13,387 bases of DNA, from contig JAADHP010000238.1 of assembly GCA_013151785.1 (NCBI GenBank), forward strand, positions 1-13,387, read 5' to 3'. The notes beneath the pieces were generated by a model. That model was given only the letters and a program-made list of their open reading frames with translations. It ran no database searches and had not been told where the DNA came from. The translations under genes and the position numbers were made by a program. Every line of letters begins with the position of its first letter. The first letter of the stretch is position 1. Below are positions 6,954-13,030 of this stretch, in pieces. The DNA comes from Nitrospirota bacterium. Its GTDB lineage: Bacteria; Nitrospirota; Thermodesulfovibrionia; Thermodesulfovibrionales; JdFR-85.

Positions 6954-7006
6954 ATTCAGATCTCTTCAATTTATTTTGCGCACCAACGACATAATGTATT
7001 CAATTG

Positions 7007-8149
7007 TTATTTCTCCAGCAGTACAAATTTTCCATTCTTTACAGTTAACATTTCAAAGGAGTCTATATCAAGTCCATTATGGTCAGTGGGAGAGAAGTTG
7101 AAGATGCCACCTGTTCCGACAAAGCCCTTCATGTTCTCGATAGCATCTCTCACCTTCTCTTTATCAAAACCTGCCTTCTTTATGGCCTTTACAAGAATCA
7201 TGAAGGCATCATAGGCATGTCCTCCAAAGGTACTGGCCTCTTCATGATAACGTGACTCATAATCCCTCTTGTATTTCATAAGTACAGGCTTCTGTGGATT
7301 GGTGTCAGGCAGTTCTTCTGCAACCAGGAGTCTTCCCGCAGGAAAGATGATCCCCTCAGCCGCTGCACCTGCTGCCTTGACATACTTGATATTTCCAAAG
7401 CCGTGGCTCTGGAACAGAGGCACATTCAAACCAATCTGACGCATGTTCTTGGCAATGATTGATTGTGCCGGTACTATTGACCAGTTGACAACAGCCTCCA
7501 CGCCCTTTGCCTTCAGCTTTGTTACGAGCGCTGTTAAGTCTGTTGCCTTCTTATCATAAACCTCGCTTATAACAATATCTATGCCATATTCTGGAGCAAT
7601 CTTTTCAAGCTGTGCCTTGCCAGCCTTGCCAAAGCCTGTGTTGCCCACCACAACACCGATCTTCTTTATACCCATCTTCTTCATCTGCATAAAGATCTTC
7701 CGTGCTGCAAAGCTATCCTTCTGAGGGGTCTTGAACACATACTTAGCCACAGGGTTTACTATTCTTTCAGCTGCTGCACAGGAGATACAGATTGTCTTTC
7801 CCTTCTCGCAGATTCCCTTAATCTTCAGTGTTTCTCCGCTTGTTGAAGGCCCTATTATAGCAAAGACCTTCTCTTCCTCTATCAACTGTTTGGCAAAGGA
7901 GATCGCCTTTTCAGGGCTTGCACCGGAATCCTTGATAATGAGTTCTATCTTCTTACCTCTAACCCCACCTTTGGCATTTATCTCCTCAGCAAGCATCTTC
8001 AGGGTGTTTGCCTCAGGTGCACCAAGAAAGGAAGCAGGTCCTGTTACAGAGAGTATTGCGCCGATCTTGATAGTATCTGATGCAAAGGCAGGCATCACTG
8101 CAAGAGCAAACATTGCAAAGATTAATAATAAAATCCTGATACCTTTCAT
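7007..8149 (-). CDS. livK: branched-chain amino acid-type ABC transporter substrate-binding protein LivK
   Basis: A 380-residue periplasmic binding protein of the type 1 (Leu/Ile/Val, Peripla_BP_6-like) fold that delivers ligand to LivHM. Residues 1-23 are a clear signal peptide (basic MKGIR, hydrophobic core, cleavage after AFA), and the mature protein begins SDTIKIGAILSVTGPASFLG. GPSTSGETL at 100-108 is in the usual ligand-contact region. There is no lipobox Cys, so it should be a soluble periplasmic protein. The reading frame extends 28 codons further upstream, but ATG at 8149 is chosen because it gives the signal peptide and has a strong GGAGGAGG site at 8156-8163. It follows the ACT gene by 61 bp containing a hairpin. 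The exact ligand, branched-chain or aromatic, is not determinable. Confidence 0.95.
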   Translation of the reverse strand: MKGIRILLLIFAMFALAVMPAFASDTIKIGAILSVTGPASFLGAPEANTLKMLAEEINAKGGVRGKKIELIIKDSGASPEKAISFAKQLIEEEKVFAIIGPSTSGETLKIKGICEKGKTICISCAAAERIVNPVAKYVFKTPQKDSFAARKIFMQMKKMGIKKIGVVVGNTGFGKAGKAQLEKIAPEYGIDIVISEVYDKKATDLTALVTKLKAKGVEAVVNWSIVPAQSIIAKNMRQIGLNVPLFQSHGFGNIKYVKAAGAAAEGIIFPAGRLLVAEELPDTNPQKPVLMKYKRDYESRYHEEASTFGGHAYDAFMILVKAIKKAGFDKEKVRDAIENMKGFVGTGGIFNFSPTDHNGLDIDSFEMLTVKNGKFVLLEK

Positions 8150-8182
8150 AATTTTCCTCCTCCTTGAACTATTTGGTATTGT

Positions 8183-8207
8183 GAGACCCTGCTTTGTTAT
8201 GGGTCTC
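8183..8207 (-). promoter_or_regulatory. intra-operon stem-loop upstream of livK
   Basis: GAGACCC (8183-8189) and GGGTCTC (8201-8207) form a perfect 7-bp stem with an 11-base loop. It lies between the ACT gene stop and the strong livK ribosome binding site. There is no T-run. Such structures often set RNA processing points that let the abundant binding protein be expressed more strongly than its neighbours. That role is inferred. Confidence 0.55.
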
Positions 8208-8210
8208 CTG

Positions 8211-8642
8211 TTATAATGAATAAACCTCCTCACCTCTTAAAATCCTCACACCTGCTGACTGTAATGCATCAATAGCTTTTTCTATCTCATCAAAGCGGAA
8301 TATTATTATCGCATTTTCACCACTTCTCTCCACAAAGGCATACATGTATTCCACATTTACGTCCTTTCCCCTCAGGGCATCCAGAATCCCTGCAAGACCT
8401 CCCGGTCTGTCAGGCACCTCAACAGCTATGACCTCGTTTTTGCCCACCGTGAAACCATGTTCCTTCAACACAGCCTTTGCCTTCTCTGTATTGTTTACTA
8501 TTAGCCTCAGTATCCCAAAATCTGATGTATCAGCAAGTGAAAGGGCCCTTATATTGATATCCGCATCAGCCAGGATCTTTGTAACCTCTGCCAGCCTGCC
8601 TGATTTGTTTTCTAAAAATATGGAGATCTGTTCTACCTTCAT
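8211..8642 (-). CDS. tandem ACT-domain protein
   Basis: A 143-residue cytoplasmic protein made almost entirely of two ACT domains: about 3-66 (ISIFLENKSGRLAEVTKILADADINI) and about 71-139 (IAVEVPDRPGGLAGILDALRGKDVNV). ACT domains bind amino acids and usually act as allosteric sensors. No catalytic or DNA-binding domain is attached, so it may work as a free-standing regulator or partner subunit. AAGGAGG at 8648-8654 sets the start. It begins 11 bp after paaK ends and lies upstream of livK. Two-ACT proteins of this size are commonly found beside PaaK-type ligases and indolepyruvate oxidoreductases. The ligand is probably an aromatic or branched amino acid, by context only. Confidence 0.9.
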   Translation of the reverse strand: MKVEQISIFLENKSGRLAEVTKILADADINIRALSLADTSDFGILRLIVNNTEKAKAVLKEHGFTVGKNEVIAVEVPDRPGGLAGILDALRGKDVNVEYMYAFVERSGENAIIIFRFDEIEKAIDALQSAGVRILRGEEVYSL

Positions 8643-8653
8643 ACCGGCCTCCT

Positions 8654-9955
8654 TTAAATCTTTCTTTTGTCTATTACCCTTTTTGCCTTACCCTCGCTTC
8701 TCTGGATGGTTCTGGGCTCCACAAGTCTTACCTTGCATGATACAGCAAGTGCCTCCTTGAGTTCCTGCTCGATCCTCTTTGCAAAACCCTCCAGGGTCTT
8801 TATCTCGTCAGAGAACAACTGCTCACTAACCTCCACCAGCACCTCCATCACATCAAGGGCACCTTCCCTGTCAACTATTATCTGATAATGCGGTTCCACT
8901 CCCTCTATGCTCATAAGGACATGCTCTATCTGTGAAGGAAACACATTTACTCCTCTTATTATAAGCATATCATCGGTACGGCCTGTCACCTTCTCCATCC
9001 TGCAAAGTGTTCTTCCACATATGCAGGGTTCTGTTATCAATCTTGTGATATCCCTTGTCCTGTATCTTATTACAGGAAATGCCTCCTTGGTAAGTGTTGT
9101 GAACACAAGCTCTCCTGACTCTCCGTGGGGAAGCACCTCGCCGGTTTCAGGGTCTATTATCTCCGGAATAAAGTGATCCTCGAATATATGAAGTCCCTCT
9201 TTCTTCTCCACACATTCCACAGACACACCAGGACCGATTATCTCGCTTAATCCATATATGTCTATGGCATCAATCCCTAACTTCTTCTCAATCTCCCCTC
9301 TCATCTTGTCACTCCATGGCTCTGCACCAAAGATACCCACCCTGAGTTTCAGTTCCGAGGGGTCAATACCACTGTCTTTGATCACCTCTGCTATGTTAAG
9401 CGCATATGAAGGAGTGCAGGTCAGTACAGTTGAACCGAAATCGCGCATAATCATGATCTGCCGCTTTGTGTTGCCACCAGAGATGGGTATCACCGTGGCT
9501 CCCAACCGCTCAGCACCATAGTGAAAACCAAGCCCACCTGTAAAAAGGCCATAGCCATAGGCATTGTGAACAATATCACCGCGGTGTACACCGGCACAGG
9601 TCAGTGTTCTGGCCATCAATTCTGCCCAGGTATCGATATCCCTCTTTGTATAGCCCACAACAGTGGGTTTACCTGTTGTACCAGATGAGGCATGCACCCT
9701 CACTATCCTTTCAAGGGGCACGGCAAACATACCAAAGGGATAGTTATCCCTGAGGTCTTCCTTTGTAGTAAAGGGCAGTCTTCTGAGATCATCAAGACTC
9801 TTTATGTCCGAGGGCTTTACACCTGCATCATCCATTTTTTTTCTGTATGGCTCAACAGTTGCATAAACACGTTCTACCACATTCTGAAGCCTTTTCAACT
9901 GAATAGCCTCAAGGGCCTCCCTTGGCATTGTTTCATATTCTTCATTCCAGATCAT
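8654..9955 (-). CDS. paaK: phenylacetate-CoA ligase family protein
   Basis: A 433-residue AMP-forming acyl-CoA ligase of the PaaK family: arylacetate + ATP + CoA gives arylacetyl-CoA + AMP + PPi, in the cytoplasm. The ATP-binding P-loop ASSGTTGKPTVVGYT is at 89-103. YGLSE at 234-238 and YRTRD at 298-302 are the adenylate-binding motifs. GRTDDMLIIRGVNVFPSQIE at 325-344 is the hinge to the C-terminal domain, and EGKAKRVID at 421-429 carries the candidate catalytic Lys. A CxCxxxxxC group (C311, C313, C318) is also present in many anaerobe homologues. AGGAGG at 9965-9970 fixes the start. It is 22 bp from iorB. Beside an arylpyruvate oxidoreductase, phenylacetate or indoleacetate is the likely substrate; related acids are possible. 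Confidence 0.92.
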   Translation of the reverse strand: MIWNEEYETMPREALEAIQLKRLQNVVERVYATVEPYRKKMDDAGVKPSDIKSLDDLRRLPFTTKEDLRDNYPFGMFAVPLERIVRVHASSGTTGKPTVVGYTKRDIDTWAELMARTLTCAGVHRGDIVHNAYGYGLFTGGLGFHYGAERLGATVIPISGGNTKRQIMIMRDFGSTVLTCTPSYALNIAEVIKDSGIDPSELKLRVGIFGAEPWSDKMRGEIEKKLGIDAIDIYGLSEIIGPGVSVECVEKKEGLHIFEDHFIPEIIDPETGEVLPHGESGELVFTTLTKEAFPVIRYRTRDITRLITEPCICGRTLCRMEKVTGRTDDMLIIRGVNVFPSQIEHVLMSIEGVEPHYQIIVDREGALDVMEVLVEVSEQLFSDEIKTLEGFAKRIEQELKEALAVSCKVRLVEPRTIQRSEGKAKRVIDKRKI

Positions 9956-9977
9956 CCCCTTATACCTCCTGGAGCAA

Positions 9978-10559
9978 TTAGAATTTTAAATTCCTTCCTT
10001 CTCTGAAGGCCTTTATATTTATATCCACAAAAGCCTTCTTGACCCTTTCCTTTATAACCTCAATAAAGACATCTTCCTCAACCGGCAGATACCCGGAAAG
10101 CACACCAACAAGTATCATATTAACTGCCCTTACCTCTCCAAGCCTTTTGGCCATATCAAAGGCATTAACTGGCAAAACCTCTATTCCTCGCTTTTTTAAC
10201 TCATCAACTATGTTGTCAGGATAGGACTCCAGTCCGGTAGCCACAGCAGGAGGAAGGATTCTCTGCGTATTTACTATTACCCTGGAACTGGTATTCAGAT
10301 AGGGAAGATAGCGTAATGATTCTAACAGTTCAAAGGCCACCTCCACATCCACACTTCCGGGCTCTATCAGGGGCGAATATACCCGATCTCCGTATCTCAG
10401 GTGAGCCTCCACAGCCCCTCCTCTCTGTGCCATTCCATGAACCTCGCTCTTCTTTACATCAAAACCTGCCCTTATCAGTGCCTCTGACGTAACCTCAGAG
10501 GCAAGGAGTATGCCCTGGCCTCCAACACCACAAAAGAGTATATTCTTAGTCTCTGCCAT
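9978..10559 (-). CDS. iorB: indolepyruvate:ferredoxin oxidoreductase, beta subunit
   Basis: A 193-residue gamma-type subunit of a 2-oxoacid:ferredoxin oxidoreductase, the usual IorB length. It has GVGGQG at 11-16 near the N-terminus and EVHGMAQRGG at 39-48, both characteristic of the family. With IorA it converts arylpyruvates + CoA + oxidised ferredoxin to arylacetyl-CoA + CO2 + reduced ferredoxin, a reversible reaction. Its start overlaps the iorA stop by 14 bases, which implies coupled translation and a stoichiometric complex. It has no iron-sulfur Cys motif of its own, as expected. Confidence 0.95.
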   Translation of the reverse strand: MAETKNILFCGVGGQGILLASEVTSEALIRAGFDVKKSEVHGMAQRGGAVEAHLRYGDRVYSPLIEPGSVDVEVAFELLESLRYLPYLNTSSRVIVNTQRILPPAVATGLESYPDNIVDELKKRGIEVLPVNAFDMAKRLGEVRAVNMILVGVLSGYLPVEEDVFIEVIKERVKKAFVDINIKAFREGRNLKF

Positions 10560-12366
10560 CCTGCCCTTCTTCTACAATTGCATCAAACTTGCATACCATT
10601 TCACATTCACCGCAACCGTTACAGAGCACAGCACTGATACGAGCATAGCCCTTCTGTTTTTCCCTGCCCCGCCTTTTTGCTTCATCCCTGTCTATTTTAA
10701 CCCAATCTATTGCAGGACATCCAAGTTTGAGACAGATTCTGCAACCAGTACAGGTTTCCTCTATTACTGTATAGCCTGGTCTTTTTGCCTTCCTCACCTC
10801 GGGCAGTAGTGCACAGGGAGCACGTGATATAATCACCGAGGGTTCTGGTCTCTTTATCTCTTCTCTTATAACCCTGTATGTATTATCAATATCATGGGGA
10901 TTTATGGTAACAACATTCTTCACACCAATAGCCCTGCACAGGGCAGCTATATCGAGTTCAACAGTCTCTGTCCCCATTGCAGTCCTGCCAGTAGCAGGGT
11001 TTGGCTGATGGCCTGTCATGGCAGTGGTACGATTATCAAGTATAATCACCGTGGTAAAGCCTCTGTTGTAGACAATATCAATCAGAGGTGTTATGCCAGA
11101 ATGAACAAATGTGGAATCCCCAATAACAGCCACAACCTTACCAAGGGCATCCTCACCAAGGGCCTTCTCGATTCCCAGTGCATTGCCGATACCTGCTCCC
11201 ATACAGATACAGGTATCCATTGCAGACAGCGGCTTTAAGGCACCAAGGGTATAACATCCTATATCACCTGTAACAAAGACCTTCAGGCGTGAGAGATTGT
11301 AAAAAATACCCCTGTGAGGACATCCAGGACACATTACAGGCGGCCTAAGAGGAATATTAACGGATGGAAAGATTTCTTTCTTTTCTCCGATGACAGCCTC
11401 CTTGAGCTGTGCTGTGTTCAGCTCATAATACGAAGGAATAATCTCCTTGCCAATACATTTAACACCCATTGCCTTGACATGGAGTTCAATGAAAGGGTCA
11501 AGCTCCTCGACAATATAGAGTCTTTTTACCTTCCGGGCAAACTCTTTAATCATTCTCTCGGGAAGTGGATATACAAGTGCCAGCTTCAGCACAGAAGCAC
11601 CTGGAAAAGCCTCTTTCACATAAAGATAGGATACCCCGGAGGTGATAAAACCTGTTTCATTATCACCCCATTCAATCCTGTTGGAGGAAAATGTTTCAGC
11701 AAATTCCTTTAATTTTCTTAGACGTTCTTCTATGAATATCCTTCTTTTACGTGCATGTGCTGGCAACATCACAAACTTCTCAGGCATCTTTACGAGCCCT
11801 GCATCTACAGATCTCTTTTTCTTTCTTTCAGGATACACAATCCCCTTGACATGGGAAACCCTTGTGGTCGTTCTCACAAGTACAGGTGTGTCAAACTCTT
11901 CACTTATCCGAAAGGCCTCCCTTATAAATGCCCTGCACTCTTCTGGCTCAGAAGGCTCGAGCATGGGAATCTTCGAAGCCATGGCATAGTTCCTGCTGTC
12001 CTGTTCATTCTGGCTGCTGTGCATCTGAGGGTCATCTGCAACTATCACAACAAGACCACCCCTTACCCCTGTGTAAGAGGCTGTAAAAAGGGGATCAGCT
12101 GCCACGTTGAGCCCCACATGTTTCATTGATGCCATTGCCCTTACTCCTGCTATAGATGCACCCAGTGCCACCTCAAGGGCCACCTTTTCATTAGGTGCCC
12201 ATTCCGTGTAGATATCCTTATAGGTGCTGAGAGTTTCCAGTATTTCCGTTGAGGGTGTACCGGGATAGGCTGAAGCAACCCGAACAGCAGACTCACTGGC
12301 GCCAAGGGCAAAGGCCTCATTGCCAGAGAGGAAGGCAATCTTTCTTAAGTCTTTGTTTTTTTGCAT
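10546..12366 (-). CDS. iorA: indolepyruvate:ferredoxin oxidoreductase, alpha subunit
   Basis: A 606-residue catalytic subunit. The N-terminal pyrimidine-binding domain (about 10-180) includes YPGTPSTEI. The thiamine-diphosphate domain (about 345-520) includes CPGCPHRG (346-353), GDIGCYTLG (367-375) and GDS at 416-418, which with N445 forms the GDG...N-type cofactor motif. The C-terminal ferredoxin-like domain has C539-C542-C545-C550, followed by Pro, and C582-C585-C588-C592, followed by Lys rather than Pro. The length is normal and the frame intact. The ATG at 12366 gives the usual family start, although no good Shine-Dalgarno sequence precedes it; the nearest AGGG is more than 20 bases away. 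It is the first gene after the promoter at 12425-12454. The substrate class, arylpyruvates, rests on family similarity. Confidence 0.95.
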   Translation of the reverse strand: MQKNKDLRKIAFLSGNEAFALGASESAVRVASAYPGTPSTEILETLSTYKDIYTEWAPNEKVALEVALGASIAGVRAMASMKHVGLNVAADPLFTASYTGVRGGLVVIVADDPQMHSSQNEQDSRNYAMASKIPMLEPSEPEECRAFIREAFRISEEFDTPVLVRTTTRVSHVKGIVYPERKKKRSVDAGLVKMPEKFVMLPAHARKRRIFIEERLRKLKEFAETFSSNRIEWGDNETGFITSGVSYLYVKEAFPGASVLKLALVYPLPERMIKEFARKVKRLYIVEELDPFIELHVKAMGVKCIGKEIIPSYYELNTAQLKEAVIGEKKEIFPSVNIPLRPPVMCPGCPHRGIFYNLSRLKVFVTGDIGCYTLGALKPLSAMDTCICMGAGIGNALGIEKALGEDALGKVVAVIGDSTFVHSGITPLIDIVYNRGFTTVIILDNRTTAMTGHQPNPATGRTAMGTETVELDIAALCRAIGVKNVVTINPHDIDNTYRVIREEIKRPEPSVIISRAPCALLPEVRKAKRPGYTVIEETCTGCRICLKLGCPAIDWVKIDRDEAKRRGREKQKGYARISAVLCNGCGECEMVCKFDAIVEEGQDGRD

Positions 12367-12424
12367 AAAATAAAATAATAAAGAGTATTGCCCTTAGAAT
12401 TCTATTGATTTTTAATAACTTTTA

Positions 12425-12454
12425 ATGATACGTGTTATCAAATATCTTTGTCAA
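12425..12454 (-). promoter_or_regulatory. sigma70-type promoter for the ior-paaK-liv cluster
   Basis: On the minus strand TTGACA (12454-12449) is followed after 18 bases by TATCAT (12430-12425), a full -35 match and a five-of-six -10 match. Transcription would start near 12418 and leave a roughly 50-base A/T-rich leader before the iorA ATG. No other equally good promoter was seen in the cluster, although internal promoters are not excluded. Confidence 0.65.
12426..12440. promoter_or_regulatory. candidate operator over the -10 box
   Basis: TGATA-CGTGT-TATCA is a perfect 5-bp inverted repeat around a 5-base centre. It covers most of the -10 box and the adjoining spacer. A repressor bound here would block polymerase. 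No regulator gene lies next to it; the ACT protein has no DNA-binding domain. Short A/T-rich dyads can arise by chance. Confidence 0.4.
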
Positions 12455-12493
12455 GTTGAATACGCCTACAGGAGTTCACCAAATTTTTTTAAA

Positions 12494-12532
12494 AAAACAG
12501 ATAAAACTCTATAGACATACCTTACATAGCAG
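12494..12532 (+). repeat. 39-bp perfect direct repeat, right copy
   Basis: Identical to 2863-2901 and in the same orientation. Here it lies about 130 bp upstream of iorA and runs directly into the left arm of the cruciform-like element, sharing its final GCAG. The similarity between the two sites ends exactly at that junction. Confidence 0.9.
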
Positions 12533-12653
12533 TGCCATGGTGGAGTCTTCAGCTCCCATGCACCCCAGAAAATCTTCCGATTTTCTGGGGCTGTCCCCCT
12601 CCTGGTGAATCTATGCAAAATTCAAAACCCTTCAGACTCCACCACAGCACTGC
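12529..12653. mobile_element. 125-bp inverted-repeat element with nested hairpin
   Basis: The outer arms are 12529-12548 and 12634-12653: GCAGTGC, three bases (CAT against TGT), then GGTGGAGTCT. They are complementary at 18 of 20 positions. Inside is CCCCAGAAAATC, loop TTCC, GATTTTCTGGGG (about 12573-12600), a perfect 12-bp hairpin. No coding frame is supported. It resembles a palindromic insertion unit or small MITE. As RNA on either strand it would fold into a long stem with an inner hairpin. Confidence 0.65.
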
Positions 12654-12675
12654 TTCTTAACAACATTACTTCACA

Positions 12676-12825
12676 GGCAGACAGAGGTGGTGAAGAAGAC
12701 CATGTAGCAATACCTACTGTAACTTACACCAACAACCTTATGTATCACCTGAAGGCTGAAAAGGCTCTGTTTTTTAATATTTTAAATCCTATTGCATCAA
12801 TGGACTGATGAACCACCTCTCTGCC
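12676..12825 (-). mobile_element. 150-bp MITE-like element, copy B (inverted)
   Basis: The 133-bp core at 12685-12817 is the reverse complement of a close relative of 6740-6872. The ends are GGCAG-AC-AGAGGTGGT (12676-12691) and ACCACCTCTCTGCC (12812-12825). They pair over 14 bp with a 2-base bulge. The outer part of these arms differs from copy A, yet base pairing is retained in both. No coding frame is shared between the two copies. Confidence 0.7.
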
Positions 12826-12850
12826 CTGAAAAATCTGCAATTTTTCAGGG
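12824..12850. other. 11-bp hairpin
   Basis: CCCTGAAAAAT (12824-12834), loop CTGCA, ATTTTTCAGGG (12840-12850): a perfect 11-bp stem abutting the end of copy B. No T-run follows on either strand beyond the stem itself. Its shape matches the inner hairpin of the 125-bp element next door. Confidence 0.6.
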
Positions 12851-12862
12851 AGTCTTCTGACG

Positions 12863-12883
12863 GCTCACTGCTAACCGCTCACT
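12863..12883 (+). repeat. 7-nt tandem tract (GCTCACT/GCTAACC/GCTCACT)
   Basis: Three heptamers of the same GCTCACY type as at 6890-6910. Both tracts follow a copy of the 150-bp element, here with a hairpin in between. Confidence 0.65.
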
Positions 12884-12892
12884 GACCTTTTA

Positions 12893-12940
12893 AGCCATTG
12901 ACCCATCAACTCATCCACTCATTTACCCATTTACTCATTC
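12893..12940 (+). repeat. 8-nt degenerate tandem tract (ACYCATYN)
   Basis: Six consecutive octamers in register: AGCCATTG, ACCCATCA, ACTCATCC, ACTCATTT, ACCCATTT and ACTCATTC. The period of eight is incompatible with a conserved reading frame. It ends directly against GCT plus the next heptamer tract. Confidence 0.75.
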
Positions 12941-12943
12941 GCT

Positions 12944-12989
12944 GCTCACTGCTTACTGTTGACTATGGTGCTGAGGTGCCTGTCTTATT
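12944..12989 (+). repeat. 7-nt tract plus GGTGCC repeat, third copy of the module
   Basis: Heptamers GCTCACT, GCTTACT and GTTGACT (12944-12964) are followed by GGTGCTGAGGTGCCTG and TCTTATT. This parallels GCTCACT, GCTTACG, GTGAC, then GGTGCT, GGCACCCTGCC and TTATT at 6897-6955, with a shorter middle section. Confidence 0.6.
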
Positions 12990-13030
12990 AGTATTTTATA
13001 TTTGCACAGATGAGAGGTTATAATAAAAAC

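Larger units (their letters stand above)
6513..7006. other. repeat-rich spacer inside the operon, between livK and livH
   Basis: A 494-bp gap within an otherwise tightly packed cluster. From left to right it holds a hairpin (6532-6554), a weak inverted-repeat unit (6605-6677), a near-palindrome (ATTACTCTATAGTGTAAT, 6641-6658), a hairpin (6689-6708), a 150-bp element with perfect 15-bp ends (6731-6880), a 7-nt tandem tract (6890-6910) and a copy of the GGCACCCTGCC repeat (6932-6953). The reading frames crossing it run through the repeats and show no family likeness. If livK and livH are co-transcribed, all of this is in the mRNA. Confidence 0.7.
12367..13030. other. repeat-dense divergent intergenic region
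   Basis: A 664-bp region between divergent genes. It contains the iorA promoter (12425-12454), the right copy of the 39-bp repeat (12494-12532), a 125-bp cruciform-like element (12529-12653), copy B of the MITE-like element (12676-12825), a hairpin (12824-12850), 7-nt tracts (12863-12883, 12944-12964), an 8-nt tandem tract (12893-12940) and a repeat copy (12967-12989). A 67-codon frame crossing two of these elements is not credible as a gene. Confidence 0.75.

Noticed and set aside
6345..7101. Several + strand reading frames in and around the livK-livH spacer
   Set aside because: They overlap the 5' end of livH, repeats or the 3' end of livK, and their translations look like shadow sequence without domains or starts.
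12605..12808. 67-codon + strand reading frame
   Set aside because: It runs across the end of the 125-bp element and most of copy B of the 150-bp element. The frame is not kept in copy A, and no ribosome binding site is present.
12494..12990. Possible CRISPR array because of the dense short repeats
   Set aside because: Repeats are of different sequences with 7-nt and 8-nt periods and no regular 25-40 bp repeat with unique spacers. No cas-like gene is present, and the 39-bp repeat occurs only twice, 9.6 kb apart.
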